64,000 nt of DNA from Aurantiacibacter aquimixticola (GCF_003605475.1 NZ_RAHX01000001.1:1860001-1924000), one strand, 5' to 3'. Positions 34,819 to 45,394 are shown, numbered from the stretch's first letter. Notes: generated by a model not told the origin, from the letters alone. Program-made: numbers and translations.

Positions 34819-35592
34819 ATGAAAATCGCCAGCTTCAACATTAACGGCATCAAGGCGCGCCTGCCGCGCCTCAAGGAATGGCTCTCGGAAACGCGGCCGT
34901 CCGTCGCCTGCCTGCAGGAAATCAAAACGCAGGACGAAGGCTTTCCGGCAAGCGAATTCGAAGAGATCGGCTATCATGCCGCGTGGCACGGACAGAAAAG
35001 CTTCAACGGCGTCGCGATCCTCACCGATGGCGAGGCGCCCCAAGACGTGTCGAAGGGCCTGCCGGGCGATCAGGAGGATGAGCAGGCACGCTTCATCGAA
35101 TGCACATATCGCGGCGTACGGGTGGTGAACCTCTATTTGCCCAACGGCAATCCGCACCCCGGGCCCAAATTCGACTACAAACTTGCCTGGATGGAACGGC
35201 TGCGGGCGCGCATGCAGGAATTGCTGGCAAGCGAGCAACCCGCTGTCGTGGTCGGTGACTTCAATGTCATCCCCCACGATCGCGATGTCTGGTCCGTCTG
35301 CGCAATGGCAAATGATGCGCTCATGCAGCCGGAATCGCGCGATGCCTATTTCCGCTTGCTCGGCGATGGCTGGACCGACGCGATCGATACGCTCAATCCG
35401 CGGGGCGGTGTTTGGACCTTCTGGGATTACCAGGCGGGCGCCTGGCAACGCGATCACGGATTCCGCATCGACCACTTGCTGCTGTCGCCGGAAACCGCCG
35501 ACCGGCTCGCCGCCGCCGGTGTCGACAAGGAATATCGCGGGCGCGAAAAGGCGAGCGATCACGCGCCTGTCTGGGTGGAATTGCGATCCTGA
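34819..35592 (+). CDS. xthA: Exodeoxyribonuclease III (AP endonuclease)
   Basis: 257 aa. Endonuclease/exonuclease/phosphatase fold: ASFNINGIKARLPRL, CLQEIKTQDEGFP with the catalytic Glu, VVVGDFNVIPHDRDVW, and the C-terminal FRIDHLLLSP and KASDHAPVWVEL with the catalytic Asp-His. Repairs abasic sites and degrades 3' ends. Probably cotranscribed with erpA. A terminator hairpin follows at 35596. Confidence 0.95.
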   Translation: MKIASFNINGIKARLPRLKEWLSETRPSVACLQEIKTQDEGFPASEFEEIGYHAAWHGQKSFNGVAILTDGEAPQDVSKGLPGDQEDEQARFIECTYRGVRVVNLYLPNGNPHPGPKFDYKLAWMERLRARMQELLASEQPAVVVGDFNVIPHDRDVWSVCAMANDALMQPESRDAYFRLLGDGWTDAIDTLNPRGGVWTFWDYQAGAWQRDHGFRIDHLLLSPETADRLAAAGVDKEYRGREKASDHAPVWVELRS

Positions 35593-35595
35593 TGC

Positions 35596-35625
35596 AAAAA
35601 GGGCTCCGGCGCTGCGCCGAAGCCC
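35596..35625. terminator. Terminator between xthA and the SleB-type gene
   Basis: Hairpin GGGCT/AGCCC (35601-35605 with 35621-35625) with an inner CGGCGC/GCGCCG. The flanking AAAAA on the plus strand gives a T-run on the minus strand, so it works best for the convergent cell-wall hydrolase gene. It may also stop xthA. Confidence 0.7.
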
Positions 35626-35652
35626 TCTTGGATCGTATCTCGACCACCGAAC

Positions 35653-36327
35653 TTACCGATAGAATATATGATTTCGAATCGTCGCGCGAGCGATCATGCG
35701 GCGCGCCCAGCGTGGGCGGACATAGGTCGCATGGAAGTACAGCGCGTCGTCCACAGGGCTCTCCCACAGGTCGCGATGAGCAATGCGTGCAATCGCCTTT
35801 GCGCGCTGCCAGGCGGCGGACCCGCGATTGGGTTGCGGAATGCGGCCACCGCGAACGAAGGAGAATTGCGAGCGCTGGGTGACCACCGAGCAGTAATCGT
35901 CCGGGAAGGTGTTGCTCTCCGCACGATTCACCACGACGGTCGCGACGGCGAGCTGACCATCAAGCGGCTCGCCGCGTGCCTCGAAATAGACGGCCTGCGC
36001 CAGACACATCACTTCGCGCGAGAGCTCGCCACTCGTATCGATTTCGCCAACGAGTTCGCGCAGTGTCGACGCATCTGCCGCATCGACCGTTTCGGCTTCG
36101 GGCTCGATTTTTTCGGGAATGTCCTGCACCACTTCGCTGGCAACGAACCGAACTTGCGGATCGGCGGCGTTCTGAGGTGCTTCACTTTCACTCTGCGCCA
36201 TTTCGGACGAATAGAGGGATTCCGCCCTATCCTGGGCGATGGCTCCGCTGCTGGCCGCGGAGAAAGAGCCTGCGATAAGTATCGAGCCGCAGGCGAACGC
36301 CCCGACCCGCGTTTTCGTAATCTTCAT
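35653..36327 (-). CDS. Cell wall hydrolase (SleB/Hydrolase_2 family)
   Basis: 224 aa. Signal peptide to about residue 32 (SSGAIAQ). A linker region rich in Glu, Asp and Ala follows, then the Hydrolase_2 domain from about 105: VMCLAQAVYFEARGEPLDGQ, VATVVVNRAES and QFSFVRGGRIP. SleB-type lytic enzymes cut peptidoglycan; in non-sporulating alphaproteobacteria they are thought to act in wall remodelling. A 205-bp gap separates it from the upstream DUF1491 gene. That gap holds one small hairpin (near 36455-36475) and nothing else clear. Confidence 0.9.
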   Translation of the reverse strand: MKITKTRVGAFACGSILIAGSFSAASSGAIAQDRAESLYSSEMAQSESEAPQNAADPQVRFVASEVVQDIPEKIEPEAETVDAADASTLRELVGEIDTSGELSREVMCLAQAVYFEARGEPLDGQLAVATVVVNRAESNTFPDDYCSVVTQRSQFSFVRGGRIPQPNRGSAAWQRAKAIARIAHRDLWESPVDDALYFHATYVRPRWARRMIARATIRNHIFYR

Positions 36328-36532
36328 CGATCCCGTTACTCACGGCGGTGAGCGATCGTGCAGGTCTGCGGTCGCGGCTCAATCGTGTCCGTCTGTTTAC
36401 CGCTGTCCGTCCCAATGGACCTGGCGATCGGCCCCCCGACTGCGCGCCATCCTGCGCCGCCGCATTGCGGCGCGGAACAACATACGCTGATTTCGGAAAG
36501 TCGCTGGCCAGATAGTCGCAGGTGAAACTTTG

Positions 36533-36874
36533 TCAATCCGTGGGTGGCGTCAGGCCGATGAACCGTTCGGCATTCGCGATATCGAGCTCGACGATCCAGA
36601 GGTCGGCATCCTGCTGTCCGCGACGCTCGCAGTAGTCGGAGAATTCTCTTGGACTTTCAGTGTCTTCTTCACGCAACATCATCCAGCCCCTCGTGCCGTC
36701 GAGTTGCGGCATTCTTTCATAGGCGCGCATCTTTGTGCCATTTTCACCACAGATTATCATCAATGTTCCGGCCTGCTCGTCGCCCTTGGAGAGCACCGTG
36801 GCAAAGCCGCCTTCGGCCTGAACGGAGCGGATCAGGCCGCTCACTTCGAGCTTTGCGGGGATCCTGTCATCCAT
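36533..36874 (-). CDS. DUF1491 family protein
   Basis: 113 aa from ATG 36874. The family pattern PAKLEVSGLIRSVQAEGGFATVLSKGDEQAG, with a C-terminal DLWIVELDIANAERFI, is recognisable. DUF1491 is a small alphaproteobacterial family of unknown function. It overlaps the thioesterase gene by 8 nt and is the last gene of a ptsN-thioesterase-DUF1491 run. Confidence 0.85.
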   Translation of the reverse strand: MDDRIPAKLEVSGLIRSVQAEGGFATVLSKGDEQAGTLMIICGENGTKMRAYERMPQLDGTRGWMMLREEDTESPREFSDYCERRGQQDADLWIVELDIANAERFIGLTPPTD

Positions 36875-37358
36875 CGCGTGAGACGGACTGCTCGTAGCCG
36901 GCGAGGCCGGACAGCGCGATGTGGGACCGCATGAAAGTGCCGGTGCCCCGCCCGATCTCCTCGCCATCGGCATCCATCAGATTGGATTCGGCGATGAACA
37001 CCCGCCTCTTGCCGCTGATCCAGCGCCCCTCCGCAATCACCGTGCCGCGGCGAAGCGGCTTGGTAAAATGGAGGTTGAACCCGGTCGTCAGTAGGAAGCG
37101 ATCCGACACCAACGAGTTGGCCGCGTAGAACGCCGCGTCGTCGAGCATCTTGAAGTAAAGCGTGCCATGGGTGGCACCGGCGGCGTGAAAATACCGTTCA
37201 TCGGTCTCGAACGTGATGCGAGCGTGACCCGGCGCGAGGATGTCGAGCTGCGATGCAAACAGCGCATTGACGGGCGCCGCGGCGTAAAGGTTTTCGAGCG
37301 CGCGAAAATGCGCGGCCTCGCCGCCTGCCGGGCCGTGCGAGCGCTCAGGCGGCGTCAC
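36867..37358 (-). CDS. PaaI-type (hotdog fold) thioesterase
   Basis: 163 aa. Hotdog-fold features: ARITFETDERYFHAAGATHGTLYFKMLDDAAFYAANS, where the HxxGATHG-type helix start is the usual active-site region, then TGFNLHFTKPLRRGTVIAEG. Acyl-CoA substrate unknown. The start is a GTG (37358) lying 14 nt inside the 3' end of ptsN. Coupled translation is likely. Confidence 0.85.
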   Translation of the reverse strand: MTPPERSHGPAGGEAAHFRALENLYAAAPVNALFASQLDILAPGHARITFETDERYFHAAGATHGTLYFKMLDDAAFYAANSLVSDRFLLTTGFNLHFTKPLRRGTVIAEGRWISGKRRVFIAESNLMDADGEEIGRGTGTFMRSHIALSGLAGYEQSVSRDG

Positions 37359-37806
37359 GATCCGTCACATTGGTCAGCAGGGCGAAAAGCGCTTCGCCAT
37401 CCGGCGCATCGATGAGCGCTTCGTGCATCCGCTCGTCCCGCACCAGCCGGGACACCGCAGCGAGCGCATGCAGATGCGCTGCGCCGCAATTCTCCGGCGA
37501 AAGCAGGCCCACGACGAGATCGACAGGCAGGCCGTCTGCGGCCTCGAAATCGACCGGCTTGTCGAGCTTGAGCATGGCGACGACCGGTCGGTGAATTCCC
37601 ATAACGCGAGCATGCGGAATGGCGACCCCGCGACCGAAACCGGTGCTGCCCAGTTTCTCACGTTCTTGCAGACCGTCGCGCACGGCGACACGATCGAGGT
37701 CGTAGGATTCTGCAAACAAGTCCGAGATATCGTCCAGGATCGCTTCTTTAAAAGCCGCCCGCGATATCGCCACAGCTTCCGGCTTCAACGCGTAAATCGA
37801 ATTCAT
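37345..37806 (-). CDS. ptsN: PTS IIA-like nitrogen regulatory protein PtsN
   Basis: 153 aa EIIA-Ntr. The phosphorylated His is in FGRGVAIPHARVMG. The rest follows the EIIA-mannitol/fructose fold (REKLGSTGFGRG, PVDLVVGLLSPEN). Regulates potassium and nitrogen responses through phosphorylation state. No ptsP or rpoN is next to it. hpf lies 110 bp upstream on the same strand, as in many proteobacterial rpoN-hpf-ptsN clusters. Confidence 0.93.
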   Translation of the reverse strand: MNSIYALKPEAVAISRAAFKEAILDDISDLFAESYDLDRVAVRDGLQEREKLGSTGFGRGVAIPHARVMGIHRPVVAMLKLDKPVDFEAADGLPVDLVVGLLSPENCGAAHLHALAAVSRLVRDERMHEALIDAPDGEALFALLTNVTDRDAA

Positions 37807-37916
37807 CTCTTGTCACATCGTCTGGCCGCACGGCTCCCGGCGACACCTGGTCACCGATCCGCACGGACGGTTTGAAGTCTGATAATCGCTTCGCCGCACC
37901 CCCTGCGGCCCTGCAA

Positions 37917-38486
37917 TCAGGACGGTTCGACCCACCCGATCGATCCATCGTCGCGGCGATACACCATATTATGCCGCCCGCTTCCAGCGTTTTTGAAAAA
38001 CAGGGCGTTGGTGTGCCGCAGATCGAGCAACATGACGGCATCGGACACGCTGACTTCAGGGATGTCTATGCGGGTTTCCGCGATGACCGGCGGGGCATCG
38101 TCATTCGCCTCGACTTCGGAGTCCGGCTCTTCGCCTGCGAAGATCGTGTAGGCAGCCTCCTCTTCCCTCGCGGCGTGCTGGGATTGCTCGTGCCGGTCCT
38201 TCAGTCGGCGCTTGTACCGCCGCAGCTGCTTTTCGATCTTGTCCGCAGCCTGGTCGAAAGCGACATGAGCATCTTGCGCCTGCCCATGGCTTTTCAGGAT
38301 CAATCCGTGATTCACGTGCAGCACGATATCGGCTGCGAACGCGCTGGCCGGTGCCTTGCCGAACGTCACGGATGAAGAAATCGCGCGGCTGAAATGCTTG
38401 TCGACAATGGTGCTAAGCCTGTCGGATGCATGTTCCTGCAAGGCTGCGCCGGTTTCGACCTGATGGCCAGACACGCGAATATCCAT
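37917..38486 (-). CDS. hpf: Long-form ribosome hibernation promoting factor
   Basis: 189 aa, the long HPF type. The N-terminal S30AE domain (about 1-100) starts MDIRVSGHQVETGAALQEHA and ends AADKIEKQLRRYKRRLKDRH. A linker and a C-terminal dimerisation domain (about 130-189, VSVSDAVMLLDLRHTNALFFKN) follow. Dimerises 70S ribosomes in stationary phase. It precedes ptsN on the same strand. Confidence 0.94.
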   Translation of the reverse strand: MDIRVSGHQVETGAALQEHASDRLSTIVDKHFSRAISSSVTFGKAPASAFAADIVLHVNHGLILKSHGQAQDAHVAFDQAADKIEKQLRRYKRRLKDRHEQSQHAAREEEAAYTIFAGEEPDSEVEANDDAPPVIAETRIDIPEVSVSDAVMLLDLRHTNALFFKNAGSGRHNMVYRRDDGSIGWVEPS

Positions 38487-38540
38487 GGGCGGTAACTCCT
38501 TCCCTTATCGTTCTCTCCAGCTTCATGTGGTGAGCCGCGC

Positions 38541-39227
38541 TCACGTCGTCCAGAGTGGAGATTCCAACGATTCCAGAAAGGCCGCATGCCGCGCAAGCTC
38601 TTCCGCACTTGCGGCATGCGGACGCGGAGCGCGGTACTCGCCGATCTGCGGGCGAAACACGGTCTCAACCTGCTGTTTTTCGCCGACGTTCTCACTGGCG
38701 AGCTCAAGACCGATCTGCCGACCGCCCGTCAGCTCGACATACACCTGTGCGAGCAATTCCGCGTCGAGCAGCGCGCCGTGCAGCACTCGATGCGACCGAT
38801 CGACTCCGTAGCGCGAGCACAGCGCGTCGAGCGAATGCTTCGCACCAGGATGGCGCCGCCGGGCAATCGCCAGCGTATCGACCATGCGCTCGTCGCCGAT
38901 CGTCAGCTGCTCGCAAATGGTCAGTTCGCTGTTGAGGAAGCCGAAATCGAATTGCGCATTATGTGCGACTAGTGGGGAGTCGCCGAGAAATTCCAGCAAG
39001 TCGGCGACGCTGTCCCGGAAAAGGGGCTTGTCGGACAGAAAGCTCGCGGAGAGACCGTGCACCTTTTCGGCTTCCGCAGGCATGTCGCGTTCTGGATTGT
39101 AATAGGCGTGGAATGTGCGCCCGGTCGCAACGCGATTGACCATCTCGATGCAGCCGATTTCAACCATGCGGTCACCGGTAGCGGGGTCGAGGCCGGTCGT
39201 TTCGGTATCGAAGATGATTTCGCGCAT
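38541..39227 (-). CDS. dnaQ: DNA polymerase III epsilon subunit (proofreading exonuclease)
   Basis: 228 aa DEDDh exonuclease. Motif I is [14 protein letters not shown], motif [16 protein letters not shown], motif [20 protein letters not shown]. Removes misincorporated bases in the replisome. The C-terminal tail after about 185 includes the region that binds the alpha subunit. It is followed on the plus strand by no gene; coaE precedes it on the same strand. Confidence 0.94.
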   Translation of the reverse strand: MREIIFDTETTGLDPATGDRMVEIGCIEMVNRVATGRTFHAYYNPERDMPAEAEKVHGLSASFLSDKPLFRDSVADLLEFLGDSPLVAHNAQFDFGFLNSELTICEQLTIGDERMVDTLAIARRRHPGAKHSLDALCSRYGVDRSHRVLHGALLDAELLAQVYVELTGGRQIGLELASENVGEKQQVETVFRPQIGEYRAPRPHAASAEELARHAAFLESLESPLWTT

Positions 39228-39251
39228 GGGTTTACTATCGCGCAGTCGACA

Positions 39252-39857
39252 TCACCGGCGCAAGTCGTCGGTGATCTTGTCCACCAGCCTTGCGACCTGT
39301 GCTCGTGTCTCTTCAAGAGACACGCCGGTGTCGATGATGTGATCGGCAAGGCCGCGTTTCTCGGCATCGGGCACTTGCAGCGCCAGAATATCGGCGAGTT
39401 TTTCCTCGGTCATGCCCCGCCGTGCGAGGGCGCGGGCGCGCTGTTCCTTCGCGGATGCGGATACGACGACAATGGCATCGACATATGTATCTCCGCCCTT
39501 TTCGAACAGAAGCGGAATGTCGAACACGACGAGCGGGTGCAAATGGTTTTCCACCAGGAATTCGGTACGTGCCTGCGCGACGATCGGGTGAACGATTTCT
39601 TCGAGCCGGGCGAGAGCATCGCGGTTGCCGAAAACCAACGCGCCCAGCGCATCACGGTCGACGCCGTCCGGTCCCGTCGTGCCGGGAAAGGCTGCTTCGA
39701 TATCGGGCAGAAGCGCGCCGTGCGGACCCTGCATCCTGCGCACCTCCGCATCGGCATCGAATACCGGGACACCAAGTTCGGCAAACATCTGTGCGGCCGT
39801 GCTTTTCCCCATCGCGATGGATCCGGTGAGGCCGAGAATGAAGGGCCGTTCGCTCAT
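39252..39857 (-). CDS. coaE: Dephospho-CoA kinase
   Basis: 201 aa. P-loop GLTGSIAMGKST at residues 8-19, then DADAEVRRMQ and HPIVAQARTEFL, ending RGLADHIIDTGVSLEETRAQV. Performs the last step of coenzyme A synthesis. It overlaps aroE by 4 nt (ATGA). The order aroE-coaE-dnaQ next to maf and hemE matches the origin-proximal cluster known in other alphaproteobacteria. Confidence 0.94.
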   Translation of the reverse strand: MSERPFILGLTGSIAMGKSTAAQMFAELGVPVFDADAEVRRMQGPHGALLPDIEAAFPGTTGPDGVDRDALGALVFGNRDALARLEEIVHPIVAQARTEFLVENHLHPLVVFDIPLLFEKGGDTYVDAIVVVSASAKEQRARALARRGMTEEKLADILALQVPDAEKRGLADHIIDTGVSLEETRAQVARLVDKITDDLRR

Positions 39858-40711
39858 CGCGTGAGAATTTCGCGCAACTCAAGATCGCCATCCGCCCTTG
39901 GCGGCGGCTGACCGAAAAACCGCTCGAAGGCGATGGCGGCCTGGCCGATGAGCATGGAGAGGCCATCGATGGTTGCGAAGCCAGCAGCCTTCGCCGCCTT
40001 GAGCAGTGGGGTTTCGCGCGGATCGGTGACGATGTCGTAAACGATGCTGCCGGGCGGGGCATGGCTGAGATCAAAGTGTAGCGGAGGCTGACCGGCCATG
40101 CCGAGCGGGCTCGCGTTCACTACCAGATCGAGGCAGCCTTCGCGGTCGTCGAAGGCGAAATCGGTGGGTTTTGCGAAGTGATCGAGCGGCGCGACATGGT
40201 GCTCTCCGTCGGAGTCGATGGCGGACAGGAGATGGGCGGCCTTTTCCACGTCTCTCCCGATGACGACCAGAGTGAAGCCATTCTCGGCGAGTGCAGCGGC
40301 GATGGCCCGGGCCGCACCGCCGGTCCCGATGATCCGCGCCATGCGGAAATAATGCTGCGCTTCCAGCATGTCGGACAGCGGCTCCAGGAATCCTTCGACG
40401 TCGGTATTCGTCCCGATCAACGCGCCATTGTGTCGGCGAGTGACGGTGTTGGTGGCGCCGACCAGCTCGGCACCGATCTCCAGCCGGTCGAGCAGCGGGA
40501 TGATCGCCTGTTTGTGCGGCATGGTGACATTGCAGCCACGCCAATTGGGATCATCTCGGCGGCTCGCGATGTAAGCCGCAAGGCGATCGGGTGTGACATA
40601 TAGGGCATGGTAATCGGCATCGATGCCAAGCTTTTGCAGCCAGTAATTGTGGATCAGCGGCGATTTCGAATGCGCGATGGGATCCCCGATCACCTCGGCG
40701 TAAATGCTCAT
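39854..40711 (-). CDS. aroE: Shikimate dehydrogenase
   Basis: 285 aa. Substrate site: [16 protein letters not shown] and [10 protein letters not shown] with the catalytic Lys. NADP site: [21 protein letters not shown]-terminal: [18 protein letters not shown]. Reduces 3-dehydroshikimate for aromatic amino acids. It overlaps maf and coaE by 4 nt each (ATGA in both cases). Confidence 0.95.
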   Translation of the reverse strand: MSIYAEVIGDPIAHSKSPLIHNYWLQKLGIDADYHALYVTPDRLAAYIASRRDDPNWRGCNVTMPHKQAIIPLLDRLEIGAELVGATNTVTRRHNGALIGTNTDVEGFLEPLSDMLEAQHYFRMARIIGTGGAARAIAAALAENGFTLVVIGRDVEKAAHLLSAIDSDGEHHVAPLDHFAKPTDFAFDDREGCLDLVVNASPLGMAGQPPLHFDLSHAPPGSIVYDIVTDPRETPLLKAAKAAGFATIDGLSMLIGQAAIAFERFFGQPPPRADGDLELREILTR

Positions 40712-41289
40712 CGCGGCAACTCGCCGAAATCGCGCAGCGCGCCGAGCACGGCAAGAAGCGGCATGCCGAGCACGGTGAAATGGCTGCCCTCGATCCGCTC
40801 GAAGAGCTGTATGCCGCGCGCCTCGATCCGGAAAACCCCGACGCAGTAGGACACTTCGGGCCATTCCGCGTCGAGATAGGCGGCAATGAAATCCCCGGAA
40901 AGCTCTCTAACCTGCAAGCGCGCCACATCACCGTGCCGCCACGCCGTTTCGCCACCGTGGGCGATGGCGGCAGCGGCGTGCAATTCCATCGTCCGGTCGG
41001 AGAAGAAGCGCAGGTGCTCCGCCGCCTCCGTGCGGCTGCGCGGCTTGTCGAAGCGGCGGCCATCGACGACGACGAGCGAGTCGCTTCCGAGAACCGGGCG
41101 TTTTTCGTTCTTGATCGCCAGCGCCTTCGCCTCCGCCAGAGCGAGAGCGATCTCAGCGGGCTCCGCACTTTCGAGCCGCGCTTCTATCGCTCGCTCGTCC
41201 AGATTGGCCGGGCGCGCTTCGAAAGCGACACCCGCATCGCGCAGCATGGCCTGGCGCGAGGCGGATTTCGATGCGAGCACGATGCTCAT
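40708..41289 (-). CDS. maf: Maf-type nucleoside triphosphate pyrophosphatase
   Basis: 193 aa. Signature [20 protein letters not shown] at the N-terminus, [16 protein letters not shown] with the catalytic aspartate region, and the C-terminal [15 protein letters not shown]. Hydrolyses non-canonical nucleotides (house-cleaning). It overlaps ppsR and aroE by 4 nt each. Confidence 0.94.
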   Translation of the reverse strand: MSIVLASKSASRQAMLRDAGVAFEARPANLDERAIEARLESAEPAEIALALAEAKALAIKNEKRPVLGSDSLVVVDGRRFDKPRSRTEAAEHLRFFSDRTMELHAAAAIAHGGETAWRHGDVARLQVRELSGDFIAAYLDAEWPEVSYCVGVFRIEARGIQLFERIEGSHFTVLGMPLLAVLGALRDFGELPR

Positions 41290-42131
41290 ATCGGTTTGGC
41301 ACCGAAACGCGGCTCGTCCGTCTCCGCCTCGCGCTCCTGATGCAAGCGGATGACCGCCGCTGCGGTCTCCTCGATGGAGCGGCGCGTCACGTCGATCACC
41401 GGCCAGCCATTGTCGGCGAACATGCGACGGGCGAAAGCGACTTCCTTCTTCACTCGCTCCTGATCGACATAGGATGTCTCGGTATTCTCGTTCAGCGAAA
41501 GGAGTCGGTTGCGGCGGATCTGGATGAGCCGGTCGGGCGCAGTGGTCAGGCCGACGACCATCGGTTTGCGCAGGCGGAACAGGCTGTCGGGTGGCGGGCT
41601 TTCCACCACCAGTGGGATGTTGGCCGTCTTGTAGCCGCGATTGGCGAGGTAGATGGCGGTCGGCGTCTTCGACGTGCGCGACACACCCGCCAGCACTATG
41701 TCGGCCTCTTCCCAATTGTCCCAGCCGATCCCGTCATCATGGGCGATGGTGAATTGGATGGCGTCGACGCGCGCGAAATAGGCCTCGTCCATCCGGTGCT
41801 GGCGTCCGGGACGGCCCTTGGCTTCCTGGTCGAGCCTTTCTTCCAGCGCCTCGGTCACCGTTTCCAGCGCGTCGGCATATTTGATACCGATTGCGCGGCA
41901 CCGTTCCTCCAGCCCTTCGCGAATATCCTCATTCACCAGCGTGTAGAGGACGAGGCCGGGATTGGCCTTGAACTCTTCCATGATCCTGTCGAGATGCTGG
42001 CGCGAGCGGACCATCGGCCAGAAATGGCGCACCACGTCCTTGTCATCGAATTGCGCGAGCGCCGCCTTGGCGATCATCTCGAGCGTTTCGCCGGTGGAAT
42101 CCGACAGGAGGTGGAGGTGCAGTCTGGCCAT
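41286..42131 (-). CDS. ppsR: PEP synthase / pyruvate-phosphate dikinase regulatory protein (DUF299)
   Basis: 281 aa kinase/pyrophosphorylase. N-terminal [24 protein letters not shown]-loop-like [18 protein letters not shown], and [18 protein letters not shown]. It switches PEP synthase or PPDK on and off by phosphorylation. ATG 42131 is chosen by homology; the frame continues upstream into the candidate origin without similarity. In the alphaproteobacterial origin cluster this gene type lies on one side of oriC and hemE on the other. Confidence 0.93.
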   Translation of the reverse strand: MARLHLHLLSDSTGETLEMIAKAALAQFDDKDVVRHFWPMVRSRQHLDRIMEEFKANPGLVLYTLVNEDIREGLEERCRAIGIKYADALETVTEALEERLDQEAKGRPGRQHRMDEAYFARVDAIQFTIAHDDGIGWDNWEEADIVLAGVSRTSKTPTAIYLANRGYKTANIPLVVESPPPDSLFRLRKPMVVGLTTAPDRLIQIRRNRLLSLNENTETSYVDQERVKKEVAFARRMFADNGWPVIDVTRRSIEETAAAVIRLHQEREAETDEPRFGAKPI

Positions 42132-42433
42132 GTGGAGAACCCGGCGCATAAACCACGGGAGCGATTGGCGGACAAGTCGGGGACGGAATTTCGCCCCCGC
42201 TACCAGCCGATTCGCCCGCAGCGCCATCTCTCCTAATGGGATTCTATGCGCAGGCTGTGTGTAGCGTGGAGAAGCTTTTCTTGACGCGGCAAAGCAACGA
42301 GTCGATGCCGCCGCAAACGGCTTTCGGCGGAAAAGGATTCCGGTGATTGTGGCTTTTCCCCGCAATTCACAGGGCCAACAGACAACAAGAATCTTATCTA
42401 AATATATTATATTATTGATTGGACCACTTCTCG
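42132..42433. other. Candidate chromosomal replication origin (oriC), ppsR-hemE gap
   Basis: 302 bp without a gene, divergent between ppsR and hemE. It contains five GANTC sites (42209, 42240, 42299, 42336, 42389). An AT-rich run at 42390-42419 has 3 G/C in 30 in a very GC-rich window. DnaA-box-like sequences are TGTGGAGAA (42131-42139, one mismatch to TGTGGATAA), CGTGGAGAA (42265-42273, two) and TTATCTAAA (42394-42402, two). The Caulobacter origin is also beside hemE. No perfect DnaA box and no TTAA-N7-TTAA CtrA site were seen. The hemE and ppsR promoters must also lie here. Confidence 0.55.
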
Positions 42434-43450
42434 ATGGCCGGACATCTTCTTGAAAACCTGCGCGGGACGCGAACCGAAAAGCGTCCGGTCTGGCTGATGC
42501 GTCAGGCGGGGCGCTACCTCCCCGAATATCGCGAATTGAGGGCGGAGAAAGGCGGCTTTCTTGAGCTGGTCTATGACAGCGAGGCGGCGGCCGAAGTTAC
42601 GCTGCAGCCTATTCGCCGTTTCGGTTTCGATGGCGCAATCCTGTTTTCCGATATTCTCATCGTGCCGCATGCGTTGGGGCAGGATCTGTGGTTCGAAGCG
42701 GGCGAGGGGCCGCGACTGGCCCCGCCATTGGTCGATGGCGCCTGGCAGAAGCTGGAAAAGGCCTTCCATCATTTTGCGCCTGTCTGGAAGACGGTCGAGC
42801 TTACCAAGGCGAAGCTCGATGACGATGTCACCATGCTCGGCTTCATCGGCTCTCCGTGGACGGTGGCGACGTACATGGTCGGCGGGCAGGGATCGAAGGA
42901 TCAGGGGGCGGCGCGCGCACTGGCCTGGCGCGATCCCGAAGCGTTTCAGTCCTTGATCGATGCGATCGAGGCGGCGAGCCTTCAATATCTCATCGGTCAG
43001 ATCGATGCAGGCGCGGAAGCGGTGCAGCTTTTCGACAGCTGGGCCGGATCGCTCAGCCCGTCGCAATTCGAGCGTTGGGTGATCGCGCCGAACGCGCGGC
43101 TCGCCGCAGCCATCCACGAAAAGCGCCCCGGCATTCCGGTGATCGGCTTTCCGAAAGGGGCGGGCGCGAAGCTTCCGGCCTATGCGCGGGAGACGGGCGT
43201 CGATGCGCTCGGCGTCGATGAGACGCAGGACCCGGCCTGGGTCGCATCGCATATACCTCCTCAGATGCCCGTACAGGGCAATCTGGACCCGATGCTGCTG
43301 CTTGCGGGGGGTGAGCCCCTCGACGCCGAGATCGAGCGCATATGCGCCGTTTTCGAGGGCAGGCCGCATATCTTCAATCTGGGCCACGGGATCGACAAGC
43401 ACACGCCGATCCCCCATGTCGAGCGCCTGCTGCAAAAGCTGCGCGGTTGA
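42434..43450 (+). CDS. hemE: Uroporphyrinogen decarboxylase
   Basis: 338 aa from ATG 42434 (an in-frame TTG at 42419 is less likely). Signatures RPVWLMRQAGRYLPEYRELR near the start, ILFSDILIVPHALG, GFIGSPWTVATYM and the C-terminal FNLGHGIDKHTPIPHVERL. Converts uroporphyrinogen III to coproporphyrinogen III for heme. It lies directly beside the candidate oriC, with an AT-rich stretch immediately upstream that probably doubles as its promoter. Confidence 0.96.
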   Translation: MAGHLLENLRGTRTEKRPVWLMRQAGRYLPEYRELRAEKGGFLELVYDSEAAAEVTLQPIRRFGFDGAILFSDILIVPHALGQDLWFEAGEGPRLAPPLVDGAWQKLEKAFHHFAPVWKTVELTKAKLDDDVTMLGFIGSPWTVATYMVGGQGSKDQGAARALAWRDPEAFQSLIDAIEAASLQYLIGQIDAGAEAVQLFDSWAGSLSPSQFERWVIAPNARLAAAIHEKRPGIPVIGFPKGAGAKLPAYARETGVDALGVDETQDPAWVASHIPPQMPVQGNLDPMLLLAGGEPLDAEIERICAVFEGRPHIFNLGHGIDKHTPIPHVERLLQKLRG

Positions 43451-43488
43451 GGGGTGACGAAGCCGCGCGGCAATCCTAGATACGCGCC

Positions 43489-43932
43489 ATGCAGGACATT
43501 CTCGCCATGATCTATTTCTGGCTCAAGGCCGGGCACATCATTTTCGTGATCTTCTGGATGGCGGGGCTTTTCATGCTGCCGCGCCTGTTCGTCTATCACC
43601 AGGAAGCGCCCGAAGGATCGGAAGAAGCCGCGCGGTTCGTCGATCGTGAAAGAAAGCTTCTCAAGATCATCCTGCTGCCCTCTATCATCGTGGTCTGGAT
43701 TCTCGGCCTCGCGCTCACCATGTCCATCGGCGCGTGGACGCAAGGCTGGTTCCACGCCAAGCTGCTCTTCGTGCTGCTGCTGTCGGGCTATCACGGCTAT
43801 CTTGCAGGCTATGCGAAGAAGCTGGCGCGCGGGGAGCGCAGACTGTCCGGCAAGCAATTGCGATTGCTGAACGAAGTGCCCGGTGTTGCCGTGGCGATCA
43901 TCGTCATCCTCGCCATCGTCAAACCTTTCTGA
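43489..43932 (+). CDS. hemJ: Protoporphyrinogen oxidase HemJ
   Basis: 147 aa membrane protein with four TM segments. HemJ features: WLKAGHIIFVIFWMAGLFMLPRLFVYH with the conserved His, a KLLKII membrane-entry region, and GWFHAKLLFVLLLSGYHGY. Oxidises protoporphyrinogen to protoporphyrin IX. It follows hemE by 38 bp and is probably cotranscribed. ATG 43489 is used; ATG 43507 is possible. Confidence 0.9.
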   Translation: MQDILAMIYFWLKAGHIIFVIFWMAGLFMLPRLFVYHQEAPEGSEEAARFVDRERKLLKIILLPSIIVVWILGLALTMSIGAWTQGWFHAKLLFVLLLSGYHGYLAGYAKKLARGERRLSGKQLRLLNEVPGVAVAIIVILAIVKPF

Positions 43933-44121
43933 CGCGCGATCGGACGCACCGCCTTGCGGTGAGTCGAGCGCGATCGCCGCAAAGGTGAATTGACCGCGAT
44001 TGCCCGCGGGCATATTGCGGTGCCCACCCCGGCGTTTAGGGCGCGAGTCAGTCGCGTCCGGGTCTGCTTTCTCCAAGCCCGTACTGGCCTGCCGGCGTCC
44101 CAGAATAACGGAAATTTATTT

Positions 44122-45378
<1,257 letters not shown>

Positions 45379-45394
45379 GGTTCGGGCGAGGGCC

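Noticed and set aside
38308..38323. parS-like sequence inside hpf (TGATTCACGTGCAGCA)
   Set aside because: Three mismatches, not a palindrome outside CACGTG, far from the parAB cluster and explained by hpf coding sequence.
42132..42433. CtrA-binding site TTAA-N7-TTAA in the candidate origin
   Set aside because: No such motif seen, so CtrA control of this origin is not claimed.
42419..42433. TTG start for hemE five codons upstream
   Set aside because: It lies in the AT-rich patch. The ATG at 42434 fits the family N-terminus better.
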